Shown: positions 16,928 to 26,546 of the stretch, one piece after another | Numbering within the stretch: the first letter of the stretch is position 1 | Layout: every line of letters starts with the position of its first letter | Assembly: GCA_021730635.1 (NCBI GenBank) | Contig: JAJNNC010000002.1 | Span: forward strand, 434,001-498,000 | DNA: 64,000 nt | From: Catalimonadaceae bacterium JC749 | GTDB taxonomy: Bacteria > Bacteroidota > Bacteroidia > Cytophagales > Cyclobacteriaceae | Direction: 5' to 3' | Position numbers and translations under genes: made by a program | The notes under the pieces: generated by a model | The model's database searches: none | What the model was told of the DNA's origin: nothing | What the model saw: only the letters and a program-made list of their open reading frames with translations

Positions 16928-18246
16928 GGGTTGGTAAAGATATCTCCTTTTTTGGGCTGCATGATATTGTCAGGTATAATCTGCATTAGCACCGGATAGG
17001 TGAAAAAAGTTTTAGGAATGGTCTGTAACATGGTAGAAGGCAGGCTGCCTATTGCCTCAATGAGCTCCTGTCGTAGTTTATTCTTTTCTTCCTTGGTTAG
17101 CTTTTCCTTGCTGGCTTTGTTAATGAGTTTGTTCAGTTCGGGCTTGTTTTTTACCTGATGCATAAAAGCATGACGATTTCTGGACAGCGTACGACTCAGT
17201 TTATTCATTACCTGTTCCTGCATAACAGTCAGCCGGGAAGGATTTTGCAGAAATTCCATCTGCTGCCAATGACTTACCATAAAACTCTCTACAGCCATCT
17301 GACTGCTCTCGACTTCTTTTTTTTCCAGATCAAGCTTACTCCTCAGCAGTTCCATATATTTCTTCTCCTCTTTAGTGAGAAGTTTGTCAGCATAAATGAT
17401 CAGCAGTGCCAGTTCGAAAATATACTTTTTTAATACTTGCGAATCTATCTGTTGCAGGTCTAATGCTTCTAAAGGCGTTGGGTTTTCCAGAAACTGTTGA
17501 CATAGCTGCCGGGATTGTGCTGAAAACTTGGCTGCTTCTATATAATAGTCAAAGAGTTTTTTTTCTTCAGGTTCTATGATTCGGTTTGCCAGTGCAGCCG
17601 TTACAAATACCTGCATAATCAACAAACGCATGGCTTCATGGGCCTGGACAACCCGATCAGGCTCCATCCCTGATTTTTCGGCGGCAATCCATTTACTAAA
17701 GTAAAATATATCTAAGAACACCAGGCTTTTGTCGAAGAAATCTGACCAGAACGCTTCTCTCCGAAAAGGGGGATTCACCTTATTCTCCAGAATAAATTCT
17801 GTGAGTTCCAGTCCTTTTTTCTCTTGATAGAAGAACCAGTGACGGGTTCGGGTTTCCAAGCCTTCATACACCTTTTTGTAGAACTTACCAATGAGCAAAG
17901 CAGCGTCCAGTATAGCGTCGGCCATGTCCAGGGTATTTTCTATTTCCTGATAGCGCGGCGAGGTCAGGGCACTATGGAGAAAACTCTCTAGCAGTATGAT
18001 CTTAATTTTGTCGGAGGTTTTCAGGGAGTCTACTTTCAAAGCCCTGAGTAAAGATTTATTATGAATAGGCAACTGGGCCGGATGACCATAGAGCATTCCT
18101 GTCGGTTGCAAAAGCTGGTATAAAAACTCCTCCCGGTTATAGGGGGTATCCATACGGGCTGCCACCTGCTCAAATTCTTTCTGCAGCGCATACTGATTTC
18201 GGAAATGTAGATAGTGTTTAATCCAACTTTTTTCCCTGAGTTCCAT
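16924..18246 (-). CDS. LETM1-related protein, function uncertain
   Basis: A 440-aa, largely helical, charged soluble-looking protein. The C-terminal part (KASKEKLTKEEKNKLRQELI, then LPSTMLQTIPKTFFTYPVL and IIPDNIMQP) resembles the end of LETM1 domains, including the Pro-rich hydrophobic closing segment. The middle (LIIYADKLLTKEEKKYMELL) recalls TerB-like helical bundles. Bacteroidota homologues have, to my recollection, been named LETM1-related biofilm-associated proteins. No clear transmembrane helix is seen. Convergent with tsaD with a 4-bp overlap. Family assignment is moderate and function unknown. Confidence 0.6.
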   Translation of the reverse strand: MELREKSWIKHYLHFRNQYALQKEFEQVAARMDTPYNREEFLYQLLQPTGMLYGHPAQLPIHNKSLLRALKVDSLKTSDKIKIILLESFLHSALTSPRYQEIENTLDMADAILDAALLIGKFYKKVYEGLETRTRHWFFYQEKKGLELTEFILENKVNPPFRREAFWSDFFDKSLVFLDIFYFSKWIAAEKSGMEPDRVVQAHEAMRLLIMQVFVTAALANRIIEPEEKKLFDYYIEAAKFSAQSRQLCQQFLENPTPLEALDLQQIDSQVLKKYIFELALLIIYADKLLTKEEKKYMELLRSKLDLEKKEVESSQMAVESFMVSHWQQMEFLQNPSRLTVMQEQVMNKLSRTLSRNRHAFMHQVKNKPELNKLINKASKEKLTKEEKNKLRQELIEAIGSLPSTMLQTIPKTFFTYPVLMQIIPDNIMQPKKGDIFTNP

Positions 18247-18539
18247 AGCTTATCAATAGGAATGATAGAGGATCAAACTTATACAAAATTATACAAAGAA
18301 ATTATTGACTTTTTTTATTATAATACATTTTCCGAGAGATTGAAATTGAAAAACATTTGGTAATAGCCACAGTAAGATACTCCTGTTGAGGGTGGGGTGG
18401 TTTGACAAAAAAACGGTATAAATCTGCTTCAGAGCCCCGGAACATTAAAATTCGTAGGGATAATTTCTTGGCGAAACCTGAAAACAAAAGTATATTAGAA
18501 GCCTGTATTTATTTTTTTTTATACATAAATTACTTCCAT

Positions 18540-19010
18540 ATGGCCCAGAAAAGTCAGCCGAAATTCTCCAACAAGATTAATATCAAAAATCGGAAAGCAA
18601 GTTTTGAATACGAGTTTCTGGAAACCTATGTAACAGGTATCACTCTCACGGGCACTGAAATCAAATCGGTACGGGAAGGTAAAATCAATTTATCAGAGGC
18701 TTATTGTTATTTTAAAAGAGGGGAGCTGTTTGTCAGACAGATGAATATTTCAACCTATACGCAGGGAACGCATTATAATCATGAGCCTACCCGGGAGCGT
18801 AAGTTACTGTTAAAAAATGTTGAGCTGAAAAAGCTGGAAGCTAAATCCGAGGAAAAAGGGTTGACCATCGTACCTGTTCGGTTGTTTATCAATGACCGGG
18901 GGTGGGCAAAATTGGAAATTGCACTGGCAAAAGGAAAAAAACTTTACGATAAACGTGAAGACATCAAGCAGAAAGATTTGCAGCGGGAGTTGAGTAAAAT
19001 GAAATTCTGA
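18540..19010 (+). CDS. smpB: SsrA-binding protein
   Basis: tmRNA-binding protein needed for trans-translation. FEYEFLETYVTGITLTGTEI, SVREGKINLSEAYC, HYNHEPTRERKLLL and the C-terminal KKLYDKREDIKQKDLQREL are the conserved SmpB blocks. 156 aa from the ATG at 18540. An upstream extension of the frame to 18402 adds 46 residues with no family match and is rejected. The tmRNA gene is not seen in this window. Confidence 0.97.
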   Translation: MAQKSQPKFSNKINIKNRKASFEYEFLETYVTGITLTGTEIKSVREGKINLSEAYCYFKRGELFVRQMNISTYTQGTHYNHEPTRERKLLLKNVELKKLEAKSEEKGLTIVPVRLFINDRGWAKLEIALAKGKKLYDKREDIKQKDLQRELSKMKF

Positions 19011-19137
19011 CACTTTTTTCATGGCCGGGACTTCTTGACAGAAATTTTGACCCAATGGGCTAGTATGGACATTTTATGCAATTCGTGCATGGTTTGTAGT
19101 TTGTTATATTATGAAATGTTATTTAATTATTGTTTAG

Positions 19138-19647
19138 ATGAGTAAAGGTGTACTCCTACTAAATCAAGATTACAGTCCGCTTACCATATGTTCTATGGAA
19201 AAGGCCTTCATTTTGGTATTCTTAAAAAAGGCAGAATTACTCTCCGAAGTAGAAGACCAGATGATCCGGACGGTGACCCGTGTGTATCCTATGCCGGCTG
19301 TGATCCGGCTTTTTAATTATATCCATCTTCCATACCGGGGGGTGGTCCTTACACGCCAAAATATATTTAAGAGAGACCGATTCAGCTGCCAGTACTGTGG
19401 TTCGGGAAAAAACCTTACCTTAGATCATATCGTTCCCCGTTCGAAAGGGGGGAAATCGTCGTGGATGAATCTGGTTACGGCTTGCCGCCGATGCAATACC
19501 ACCAAAGGCGACCGCACCCCAGAGGAAGCAGGTCTTTTGCTGAAAGATCAACCGCACAAACCTACTTACCTCATGTTTCTACGAGACTATTCAGGGTCTG
19601 TCCGTAAAGAGTGGATGCCTTTCTTGCAGACCAGAGTAAAGACGTAA
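19138..19647 (+). CDS. HNH endonuclease
   Basis: 169-aa HNH protein of the widely conserved RRXRR-free, McrA-like small type. Zinc Cys pairs are Cys84/Cys87 (CQYC) and Cys116/Cys119 (CRRC). The HNH core is Asp96-His97 (TLDHIVPRSKGG) and Asn111 (WMNLVTACRRCN). The N-terminal 70 residues (VLLLNQDYSPLTICSMEKA) are a conserved extension. No methylase or toxin partner is adjacent, so a housekeeping DNA-processing role is more likely than restriction. Confidence 0.9.
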   Translation: MSKGVLLLNQDYSPLTICSMEKAFILVFLKKAELLSEVEDQMIRTVTRVYPMPAVIRLFNYIHLPYRGVVLTRQNIFKRDRFSCQYCGSGKNLTLDHIVPRSKGGKSSWMNLVTACRRCNTTKGDRTPEEAGLLLKDQPHKPTYLMFLRDYSGSVRKEWMPFLQTRVKT

Positions 19648-19652
19648 GACTG

Positions 19653-20843
19653 TTATTGCAGCACTTCCTTTACCCTTTGGGCAGCATCTTTGAGCAGAAT
19701 AGCAGAGTACACTTTTAAGCCTGATTCTTCTATAATTTTAGCGCCTTCCTCTGCATTGGTGCCCTGTAAACGGACAATGATAGGCACATGGATATCGCCT
19801 ATATTCTTATAAGCTTCCACCACGCCTTTAGCCACCCGGTCGCATCGAACGATACCGCCGAAAATGTTGATTAGAATAGCTTTTACGTTCGGATCTTTCA
19901 GGATAATTCTAAAGCCTGCCTCCACGGTTTGCGCATTGGCACCACCGCCTACATCCAGGAAGTTAGCGGGTTCACCTCCAGAAAGCTTAATGATATCCAT
20001 GGTGGCCATGGCCAGTCCTGCGCCGTTGACCATACAGCCTACGTTGCCATCCAGTTTTACATAGTTAAGCCCCGACTTGCTGGCTTCTACTTCCAGTTCC
20101 TCTTCTTCGGAAATATCTCTCAACTCAGCCAGATCCGAATGACGGAACAGCGCATTGTCATCCAGATTTACCTTGGCATCTACCGCCAGAATCTTTTCGT
20201 CAGAAGTTTTCAGTACCGGATTAATTTCAAAAAGTGAGGCATCCGCTGCCGTGTAGGCCTGGTAGAGCGATTGGATGAATTTGATCATTTCTTTATGAGC
20301 TTTTCCTTCCAATCCTAAGGCAAACGCCACCTTTCGGGCCTGGAAAGGCTGCAAACCAATGGCCGGATCAATCCATTCTTTCACAATTTTGTCGGGCTGT
20401 TCTTCTGCCACTTTTTCTATTTCCATACCCCCTTCCGTAGAGGCGATGATCATATTGCATCCTTTGGCTCGATCCAGCAGAATACTCAGGTAGTATTCTT
20501 TAGGTTCATGCTCGCCTTTATAATACACATCTTCGGCAATCAGCACTTTATGGACTTTTTTCCCTTCCGGCCCTGTCTGGTGGGTTTTGAGCTGCATGCC
20601 CAAAATCTGTTTGGAAATTTCTTTAACTTCTTCCCTGTTTTTGGCCACCTTGACTCCACCCCCTTTGCCACGACCACCGGCATGGATCTGTGCTTTCACC
20701 ACATACCAGTCTGTGCCTGTTTCAGCGTGTAGTTTACGGGCAGCATCCACTGCACCTTCAGGGGTGTCAGTAACAATGCCTTCCTGAATTTTGACTCCGT
20801 AACCTTTCAGAAGATTTTTGGCTTGGTATTCGTGTATATTCAT
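19653..20843 (-). CDS. sucC: Succinyl-CoA synthetase beta subunit (ADP-forming)
   Basis: ATP-grasp subunit of succinate-CoA ligase in the TCA cycle. [41 protein letters not shown], the [17 protein letters not shown] block and [17 protein letters not shown] are the standard beta-subunit motifs. 396 aa is full length. sucD is not adjacent, so the subunits are encoded apart. Convergent with the HNH gene, 5 bp between stops. Confidence 0.97.
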   Translation of the reverse strand: MNIHEYQAKNLLKGYGVKIQEGIVTDTPEGAVDAARKLHAETGTDWYVVKAQIHAGGRGKGGGVKVAKNREEVKEISKQILGMQLKTHQTGPEGKKVHKVLIAEDVYYKGEHEPKEYYLSILLDRAKGCNMIIASTEGGMEIEKVAEEQPDKIVKEWIDPAIGLQPFQARKVAFALGLEGKAHKEMIKFIQSLYQAYTAADASLFEINPVLKTSDEKILAVDAKVNLDDNALFRHSDLAELRDISEEEELEVEASKSGLNYVKLDGNVGCMVNGAGLAMATMDIIKLSGGEPANFLDVGGGANAQTVEAGFRIILKDPNVKAILINIFGGIVRCDRVAKGVVEAYKNIGDIHVPIIVRLQGTNAEEGAKIIEESGLKVYSAILLKDAAQRVKEVLQ

Positions 20844-20912
20844 GCTTTAAAAATTTTTTCACGAATCTATCAAATTTTAGTTTTAATTTTAAAATTTAAA
20901 GAAAAATCTCAA

Positions 20913-21572
20913 ATGCTGAAAGCAGAAGGTATAGTAAAAAGCTACGGAAATCTTAAAGTTCTTAAATCTATTGACATTTTTATTGAAAAAGGCAGGGTGA
21001 TCTCCATCGTAGGGGCTTCCGGAGCAGGGAAGAGCACATTGCTTCATATTTTAGGAACCCTTGACAGGCCGGATCAGGGAAAAGTGTTTTTGGATGGTAT
21101 CGATGTTACTAACCTGAGAAACAATGATTTAGCACAGTATAGAAATAAGAATATTGGTTTTATTTTTCAATTTCATAACCTTTTGCCGGAGTTTACAGCC
21201 TTAGAAAACATCTGCATTCCTGCCTTCCTGTCGGGCAATAAAAATGATAAGGCGATTCGGGCAAGAGGAGAGGAGCTGCTGAAATTGCTGGGAATTTTGG
21301 AGCGGAAAGACCACAAACCTGCTGAAATGTCGGGTGGAGAGCAGCAGAGAACGGCCGTGGCCAGGGCACTGATGAACAATCCGGCCATTATTTTTGCAGA
21401 TGAACCCAGCGGTAATTTAGACTCTAAGACGGCAGAAGGGCTTCATCAACTGTTTTTTGACCTGCGCCGTGACTTGAACCAGACGTTTGTTATTGTCACC
21501 CATAACCAGGAACTGGCAGCGATGGCTGACCAAAAGCTGGAAATCAAAGATGGCATGATCATCAATCACTAG
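20913..21572 (+). CDS. ABC transporter ATPase, LolD/MacB type
   Basis: 219-aa ATPase of the MacB/LolD family with Walker A GASGAGKSTLLHILG, Q-loop FIFQFHNLLPEFTALEN, signature MSGGEQQRTAVARAL and Walker B IIFADEPSGNLDS followed by the H-loop VTHNQ. Such ATPases drive lipoprotein release (LolCDE) or mechanotransmission transporters. No permease gene is adjacent. The ATG at 20913 (MLKAEGIVKSYG) is chosen; the open frame upstream overlaps sucC and has no domain content. LolD is plausible but not proven. Confidence 0.88.
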   Translation: MLKAEGIVKSYGNLKVLKSIDIFIEKGRVISIVGASGAGKSTLLHILGTLDRPDQGKVFLDGIDVTNLRNNDLAQYRNKNIGFIFQFHNLLPEFTALENICIPAFLSGNKNDKAIRARGEELLKLLGILERKDHKPAEMSGGEQQRTAVARALMNNPAIIFADEPSGNLDSKTAEGLHQLFFDLRRDLNQTFVIVTHNQELAAMADQKLEIKDGMIINH

Positions 21573-21950
21573 AAAATTATTTCCTAAGAGGAACTTTCCA
21601 GCTTCATTTTTTCATTTATTGTACTGTTTTCGCGCCGGAACACTTTCGCATCAACGTTGATGAGAAGTTTTCTGACAGGGTGCTGGTATAAAATATGATT
21701 TTTTCCACTGCTGTTTTGAGGCGCAAAAGCCAGCGGTTCTCAACAGGCATTTCCACTATTATAATTAAATATAATTTTTTAAATGTAATATTATATAAGT
21801 GGTTTTCCTGTAACTTATTAAAAAGCAAAAACTTCTTTGTTAATCAATACTTTAGCTGTTAAAATAAGGTAAATGAACTTTTATTGGGCATATAATTTTT
21901 CTTAGATGTTGAAAGGTGTAAATTTGAGTGCAAAACCTAAAGATTGCTGA
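21573..21950. other. 378-bp intergenic region before the sigma-54 activator
   Basis: No gene seen. AT-rich, with a candidate -7 box at its right end and no clear terminator for the ABC ATPase. Confidence 0.5.
21919..21926 (+). promoter_or_regulatory. Candidate -7 box for the sigma-54 activator
   Basis: TAAATTTG matches TAnnTTTG, 25 bp before the ATG at 21951. No matching -33 TTG at the expected distance. Confidence 0.4.
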
Positions 21951-23345
21951 ATGGATATCAAAGGTAAATCAATATTGATTGTAGAGGATGAAGCCAACCT
22001 TCGAGGATTACTCACCAAAATATTAGGTCTGGAAGGTTTTACAATTTTTGAAGCGGGAGATGTAGCCACCGGGAAAGATATTCTAAGAAATGAAACGATT
22101 CATTTGGTGATTACGGACGTTATGTTGCCCGATTCAAACGGGATTGATTTCACCAAATTTTTAAGAAGAGTCTATCCTCTCACAGAGGTGATTGTGCTGA
22201 CAGCTTTTGGTAATGTCAAAGATGGCGTACAAGCCATGAAATTAGGTGCCTTCGACTATATCACCAAAGGAGACGGTGATGAGAAACTTCCTATGATTGC
22301 GACCAAAGCGATGGAAAAAGCCATACTCAATCGCCAGGTGCAGGAGCTCGATATTCGAATAGATTCCAAAACCTGCTTTGGGAAAATCATTGGTCAGTCT
22401 AAAGCCATGCAGAAGACCATAGAACTATCCCAGAAAGTAGCGGTAACAGATACCACTGTGTTGCTCTTAGGAGAAACGGGCACCGGAAAAGAGTTGCTGG
22501 CGGAAGCAATCCATCTGGCCAGCCGAAGGCGTAAAGGCCCTTTTGTAACCATCAACTGTGCGGCTATCCCTAAAGATTTGCAGGAATCGGAGCTTTTCGG
22601 ACATAAGAAAGGGGCTTTTACCGGCGCCAATCTCGATAAAAAAGGATATCTGGAAGTAGCCGACCGGGGTACGATCTTTCTGGATGAGTTAGGCGAAATG
22701 AGCCCTGACCTCCAAGCCAAATTGTTGCGTGCTTTGGAAAACCGGGTGTTTAACCGGGTAGGCGATACCGAACCCATTCCTGTGGATATAAGGGTGATAG
22801 CAGCTACCAACAAAAATCTCCTGGACAGTGACGACAGCACCTTTCGTAAAGATCTTTACTATCGTCTGAGTACTTTCAAAATAGAGCTACCCGCCTTGCG
22901 GGAAAGAAAGGAAGACATCAATTTGCTGGCGCTTCATTTTCTGAAAGAAATGGCCGAGAAAACACATAAAGAAATTACCAGCATTGATTCAGCTTTCATT
23001 CAGAACCTGAAAGCTTATGACTGGCCAGGCAATATCCGGGAACTGCGAAATGTCATGGAAAGAGCGATTATACTGGCCGACAGCCCTGAATTAAGAGCCA
23101 GTACCTTGCCCAACGAAATTCTGCAAAACCAAACCCAGACAGAGCTTGCAGAAATGGAAGAGGAGAGCGTATACTATGAAAACGGAAGCTCCGAGGAAAT
23201 GAACATAGATTTAAAGTCGGTTGAGCAGGAGCATATCATGCGGGTATTGAGCATGGTGAAAGGAAATAAATCGGAAGCTGCTAAAAAACTGGACATCGGA
23301 CTAGCTACCCTGTATCGTAAATTGAAGGAATATAATATAGGATGA
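21951..23345 (+). CDS. NtrC-family sigma-54-dependent response regulator
   Basis: Three-domain activator of 464 aa. The receiver has Asp56 in VITDVMLPDSNG. The AAA+ domain has Walker A GETGTGKELLAEAIH, the sigma-54-contacting GAFTGA loop and Walker B GTIFLDELGEM. A C-terminal Fis-type helix-turn-helix (KGNKSEAAKKLDIGLATLYR) follows. It opens sigma-54 promoters when phosphorylated. The histidine kinase 113 bp downstream is the probable partner. Targets are not evident from the window. Confidence 0.95.
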   Translation: MDIKGKSILIVEDEANLRGLLTKILGLEGFTIFEAGDVATGKDILRNETIHLVITDVMLPDSNGIDFTKFLRRVYPLTEVIVLTAFGNVKDGVQAMKLGAFDYITKGDGDEKLPMIATKAMEKAILNRQVQELDIRIDSKTCFGKIIGQSKAMQKTIELSQKVAVTDTTVLLLGETGTGKELLAEAIHLASRRRKGPFVTINCAAIPKDLQESELFGHKKGAFTGANLDKKGYLEVADRGTIFLDELGEMSPDLQAKLLRALENRVFNRVGDTEPIPVDIRVIAATNKNLLDSDDSTFRKDLYYRLSTFKIELPALRERKEDINLLALHFLKEMAEKTHKEITSIDSAFIQNLKAYDWPGNIRELRNVMERAIILADSPELRASTLPNEILQNQTQTELAEMEEESVYYENGSSEEMNIDLKSVEQEHIMRVLSMVKGNKSEAAKKLDIGLATLYRKLKEYNIG

Positions 23346-23458
23346 TAAATTGAGTTCCCCTCATACTGATAATTTATATCATTTTGATAAACCCAAATAG
23401 CCATTTCTAATAATTTTCAATTGTTTTTAGAAAATAGACCAATTATTGTATAGCTGCC

Positions 23459-25432
23459 TTGGAAAAAAAATCTGACAACAAAAAAGGAAGATCATTCCTC
23501 AGATTTCCTTATCAGAAGATGAAGATAAGAACTCAGATATTTTCAGGGTTTATGCTAATCCTGTTGTTGACCCTCATCCTAGCAGGTGTCACAATTTATT
23601 ATTTAAGTAATTTGGGAAATGCTTCCAACAAGATATTGGAAGAGAACTATCGTTCTGTTAAAGCTTCCGAAGAAATTATTATTTCACTGGCTAAAATAGA
23701 CCAGATCCTGTCTAAGATATGCCTGGGAAGTAATTACAATGACTCGACGCTGGTGGGGATACTGGAAAACGAAAAAAATATCCTTAAAAATAACCTTGTC
23801 ATTTGCCATGATAATGTCAGCAATGAGCAGGAAGCAGAGCTGGTGAAGCAGATGGAAAAGGATTTTGTGAAGTATAAAGAGGATATCAGCACCTTTAAAA
23901 ATACAACCGACCCGATAGGGCTTTATTTCACCGTGTTGCAACGGCAAAATGAGGTAATCCGTGAAAACGCTGTTCAGCTGTCTACCATTAACCATAAGGA
24001 TCTGAGCAAAAAAGACGAATATGCCCAATCTCTTTATTTTCGCTCCAAGATCTATGTATTCCTGATTATGGTCCTGGTTTTACTCATTGTCGGCTGGGCT
24101 GTCTATCAGGTACCCCACGAAATTGTAAAACCCATCACCAACATTACTGAGAAGATAAAGCGCATTTCTCAAGGGGAATACCAGCAGCAAATTGAAGCAG
24201 ATTCCCGGAGTGAGCTCAGCGAATTAGCGGCCGCCTTTAACACCATGTCTATCAAGCTGCAGGAATTTGAGAAAATCAACATTGAAGAGGTCAAGGCCCA
24301 AAAGAGCCGGATGGAGTCTATTATCAAAAGTTTGAACGATGGTCTGATCATTCTGGATGAGAAAGGTGAAATCATACTGGTCAACAGCACCGCGAAGATG
24401 CTGATTGGTTACAATGAATGGGAACTGATAGGCCATAAGCTAAAACATCTGGCCAGAAATAATGAAGTGTTGAAAGAAATTCAGGCTTCTCTCGAAAGTC
24501 AGGAAAAGGGACAGGAAGTTGTTTCTCAGGAGGGCCATAGTTTCCTGAAAATAATCAATGACGAAGGAAAAATTTCTTTTTACGCCAAAGAGATTGTTAA
24601 GGTATACAGCAGCGATGCGTCTCTCAGAAAGTTTATTGGCTATATCATCACTTTAAAAGATATTACTTCTTTCAAAGAATCTGACGAAGCCAAAACCAAT
24701 TTCATTGCCGTAGTCTCTCATGAACTTAAAACGCCGCTTTCTGCCCTCAACATGAGTCTAATGCTGTTGAGAGATACCCGCTTCGGCAGCCTGAATGAAG
24801 AGCAAACCAAGATTACTGCTTCTATGAAAAGGGAAGTACAACGGTTGGTCAACATGGTGACGGAACTACTGGATCTCTCTAAGGTGGAAAATGGTAAAAT
24901 CAATCTGGAAGAACGTCCGGTGATGCCTAAAATATTGATGGAGTATGCTTTGGCTCCGGTAGAGGCTAAATTTATTGATAAAGGCATTGAAGTGGTGAAA
25001 GACTTTGAAGAAGATTTGCCAGACGTATTTGTAGACCCTGAAAAAATTTCCTGGGTATTGATAAATTTGATGACCAACGCTATCCGTTATTCCCAGGAAG
25101 GAGGAAAAGTAATTCTGAGTACCAAAAGATACAGTCAGGAGGTTGAGTTTGGCGTGGAGGATTTTGGACCTGGTATTGCCAAAGATGATCTCAAGCGCGT
25201 TTTCAATAAATTTGTTCAATTGCAAACCAACGGCAAAAAAAACAAACATGGGCTGGGGCTGGGATTGGCTATCTCTAAAGAAGTAGTAGAAGCACATGGA
25301 GGCGAAATTGCAGTCACCAGCGAAGTAGGGCAGGGTAGCCGTTTCTTCTTCCGGGTGCCTCTGGAGCAAACGCTGGAAAAACCGGAAGACCAGGAACAGA
25401 AAGTACCTGCGCCTATAGGCATCGTTTCCTAA
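23459..25432 (+). CDS. HAMP-PAS sensor histidine kinase
   Basis: 657-aa membrane kinase. First helix ~residues 26-48, a periplasmic helical sensor region to ~197, second helix ~200-218, HAMP (VPHEIVKPITNITEKIKRI), a PAS domain (~285-400, LNDGLIILDEKGEIILVN), HisKA with His421 in VVSHELKTPLSAL, and HATPase_c (NLMTNAIRYS, GLGLGLAISKEVVEAHGG). It probably phosphorylates the upstream NtrC-type regulator. The first start is TTG at 23459; the ATG at 23519 (MKIRTQIFSG), just before the first helix, is an equally reasonable start. Confidence 0.92.
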   Translation: MEKKSDNKKGRSFLRFPYQKMKIRTQIFSGFMLILLLTLILAGVTIYYLSNLGNASNKILEENYRSVKASEEIIISLAKIDQILSKICLGSNYNDSTLVGILENEKNILKNNLVICHDNVSNEQEAELVKQMEKDFVKYKEDISTFKNTTDPIGLYFTVLQRQNEVIRENAVQLSTINHKDLSKKDEYAQSLYFRSKIYVFLIMVLVLLIVGWAVYQVPHEIVKPITNITEKIKRISQGEYQQQIEADSRSELSELAAAFNTMSIKLQEFEKINIEEVKAQKSRMESIIKSLNDGLIILDEKGEIILVNSTAKMLIGYNEWELIGHKLKHLARNNEVLKEIQASLESQEKGQEVVSQEGHSFLKIINDEGKISFYAKEIVKVYSSDASLRKFIGYIITLKDITSFKESDEAKTNFIAVVSHELKTPLSALNMSLMLLRDTRFGSLNEEQTKITASMKREVQRLVNMVTELLDLSKVENGKINLEERPVMPKILMEYALAPVEAKFIDKGIEVVKDFEEDLPDVFVDPEKISWVLINLMTNAIRYSQEGGKVILSTKRYSQEVEFGVEDFGPGIAKDDLKRVFNKFVQLQTNGKKNKHGLGLGLAISKEVVEAHGGEIAVTSEVGQGSRFFFRVPLEQTLEKPEDQEQKVPAPIGIVS

Positions 25433-25541
25433 ACAGAGTCAGGCGTATCGCATCTCCGGGCCACGGTCTGTCACTCAAGCAGAAGGTACCGTTTGATGCT
25501 ATTTTTTTAACTTTTTTTGCCTCTTTTCTACTGAATATTGC

Positions 25542-26414
25542 ATGATACATCTTTCCAGCGGAGTCCGATACATGTTGGTAGCTACTTTTTTGTTTGCCTG
25601 CATGAATGCCTTGGTGAAGTTAGTGCCTCATATCCCCGCAGTAGAAGTCGTTTTTTTCCGGTGTATAGTGTCTTTGCTCATGAGCTATGTCGTTTTAAAA
25701 AGGCAGCAGGTACCCGTACTGGGCAATCATAAGCCCTTGCTGATTGCCAGAGGCCTAGCGGGAACCTTGGCATTGGTATTATATTTTATGCTGTTGCAGC
25801 AGATTCCGCTAGCCACCGCTGTCACCCTTCAGTTTCTCTCACCTATTCTGACAGCCATACTGGGTATTTTTCTGCTGAAGGAGAAAGTCAAGTTCTGGCA
25901 ATGGTTGTTTTTCCTGGTTTCTTTTGGGGGCGTACTGGTTGTGAACGGATATGACACCCGCATTGCCACCATCCATTTGCTCATGGGGCTACTGGCAGCG
26001 GCAGGGTCAGGACTGGCATATAATATCATCCGGAAGCTAAGAGGACGTGAACATCCGCTGGTCATTGTGCTCTACTTTCCTTTGGTGGCTTTGCCATTGA
26101 GCGGCCTGTATTCCTTGTGGCATTGGGTGCCGCCTGCGCAGGAAGACTGGCTGGTGCTTATCGGCATAGGGGTGCTTACGCAATTTGCTCAATATTTTAT
26201 GACAAAGGCCTATCAGGCAGAAGAAATTTCCAAAGTAGCTAATTTAAATTATCTGGGTATTGTGTATGCACTGATGCTGGGGTATCTGTTTTTCGGAGAA
26301 ACATTTAATCTGATGTCTTACCTCGGCATGGCACTGGTCATCGCAGGGGTAGGGCTTAATATATGGTATAAGCAATCGGTCACCCAGCAGGAGAAAATAT
26401 CAAAAGCAGTATAG
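25542..26414 (+). CDS. EamA-type (DMT superfamily) permease
   Basis: Ten-helix drug/metabolite transporter of 290 aa with two EamA repeats. The first contains FACMNALVKLVPHIPAVEVVFFR, and the end of each half shows the family motif LQFLSPILTAILGIFLLKEKV / LNYLGIVYALMLGYLFFGE. Substrate unknown; relatives export amino acids or nucleobases. A second, divergent EamA protein is encoded 2.5 kb downstream at 28879. Confidence 0.9.
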   Translation: MIHLSSGVRYMLVATFLFACMNALVKLVPHIPAVEVVFFRCIVSLLMSYVVLKRQQVPVLGNHKPLLIARGLAGTLALVLYFMLLQQIPLATAVTLQFLSPILTAILGIFLLKEKVKFWQWLFFLVSFGGVLVVNGYDTRIATIHLLMGLLAAAGSGLAYNIIRKLRGREHPLVIVLYFPLVALPLSGLYSLWHWVPPAQEDWLVLIGIGVLTQFAQYFMTKAYQAEEISKVANLNYLGIVYALMLGYLFFGETFNLMSYLGMALVIAGVGLNIWYKQSVTQQEKISKAV

Positions 26415-26546
26415 TCTTCGCAGCGCCTGTTACGATTAAACCTTTTTCGGTTGTAGAATCCTTAATAGGATAAGCCTGAAAGGCATATCGTTAAACAATT
26501 TTGTCTTATTTTGCCGTTGCATCAGAGCGGTTTCTAGTTTTTGATT

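Noticed and set aside
18402-18539. 46-residue extension of SmpB
   Set aside because: No SmpB protein has it, and the true family start matches the ATG at 18540.
20823-20912. 30-residue extension of the LolD-like ATPase overlapping sucC
   Set aside because: It overlaps the sucC start and adds no domain content.
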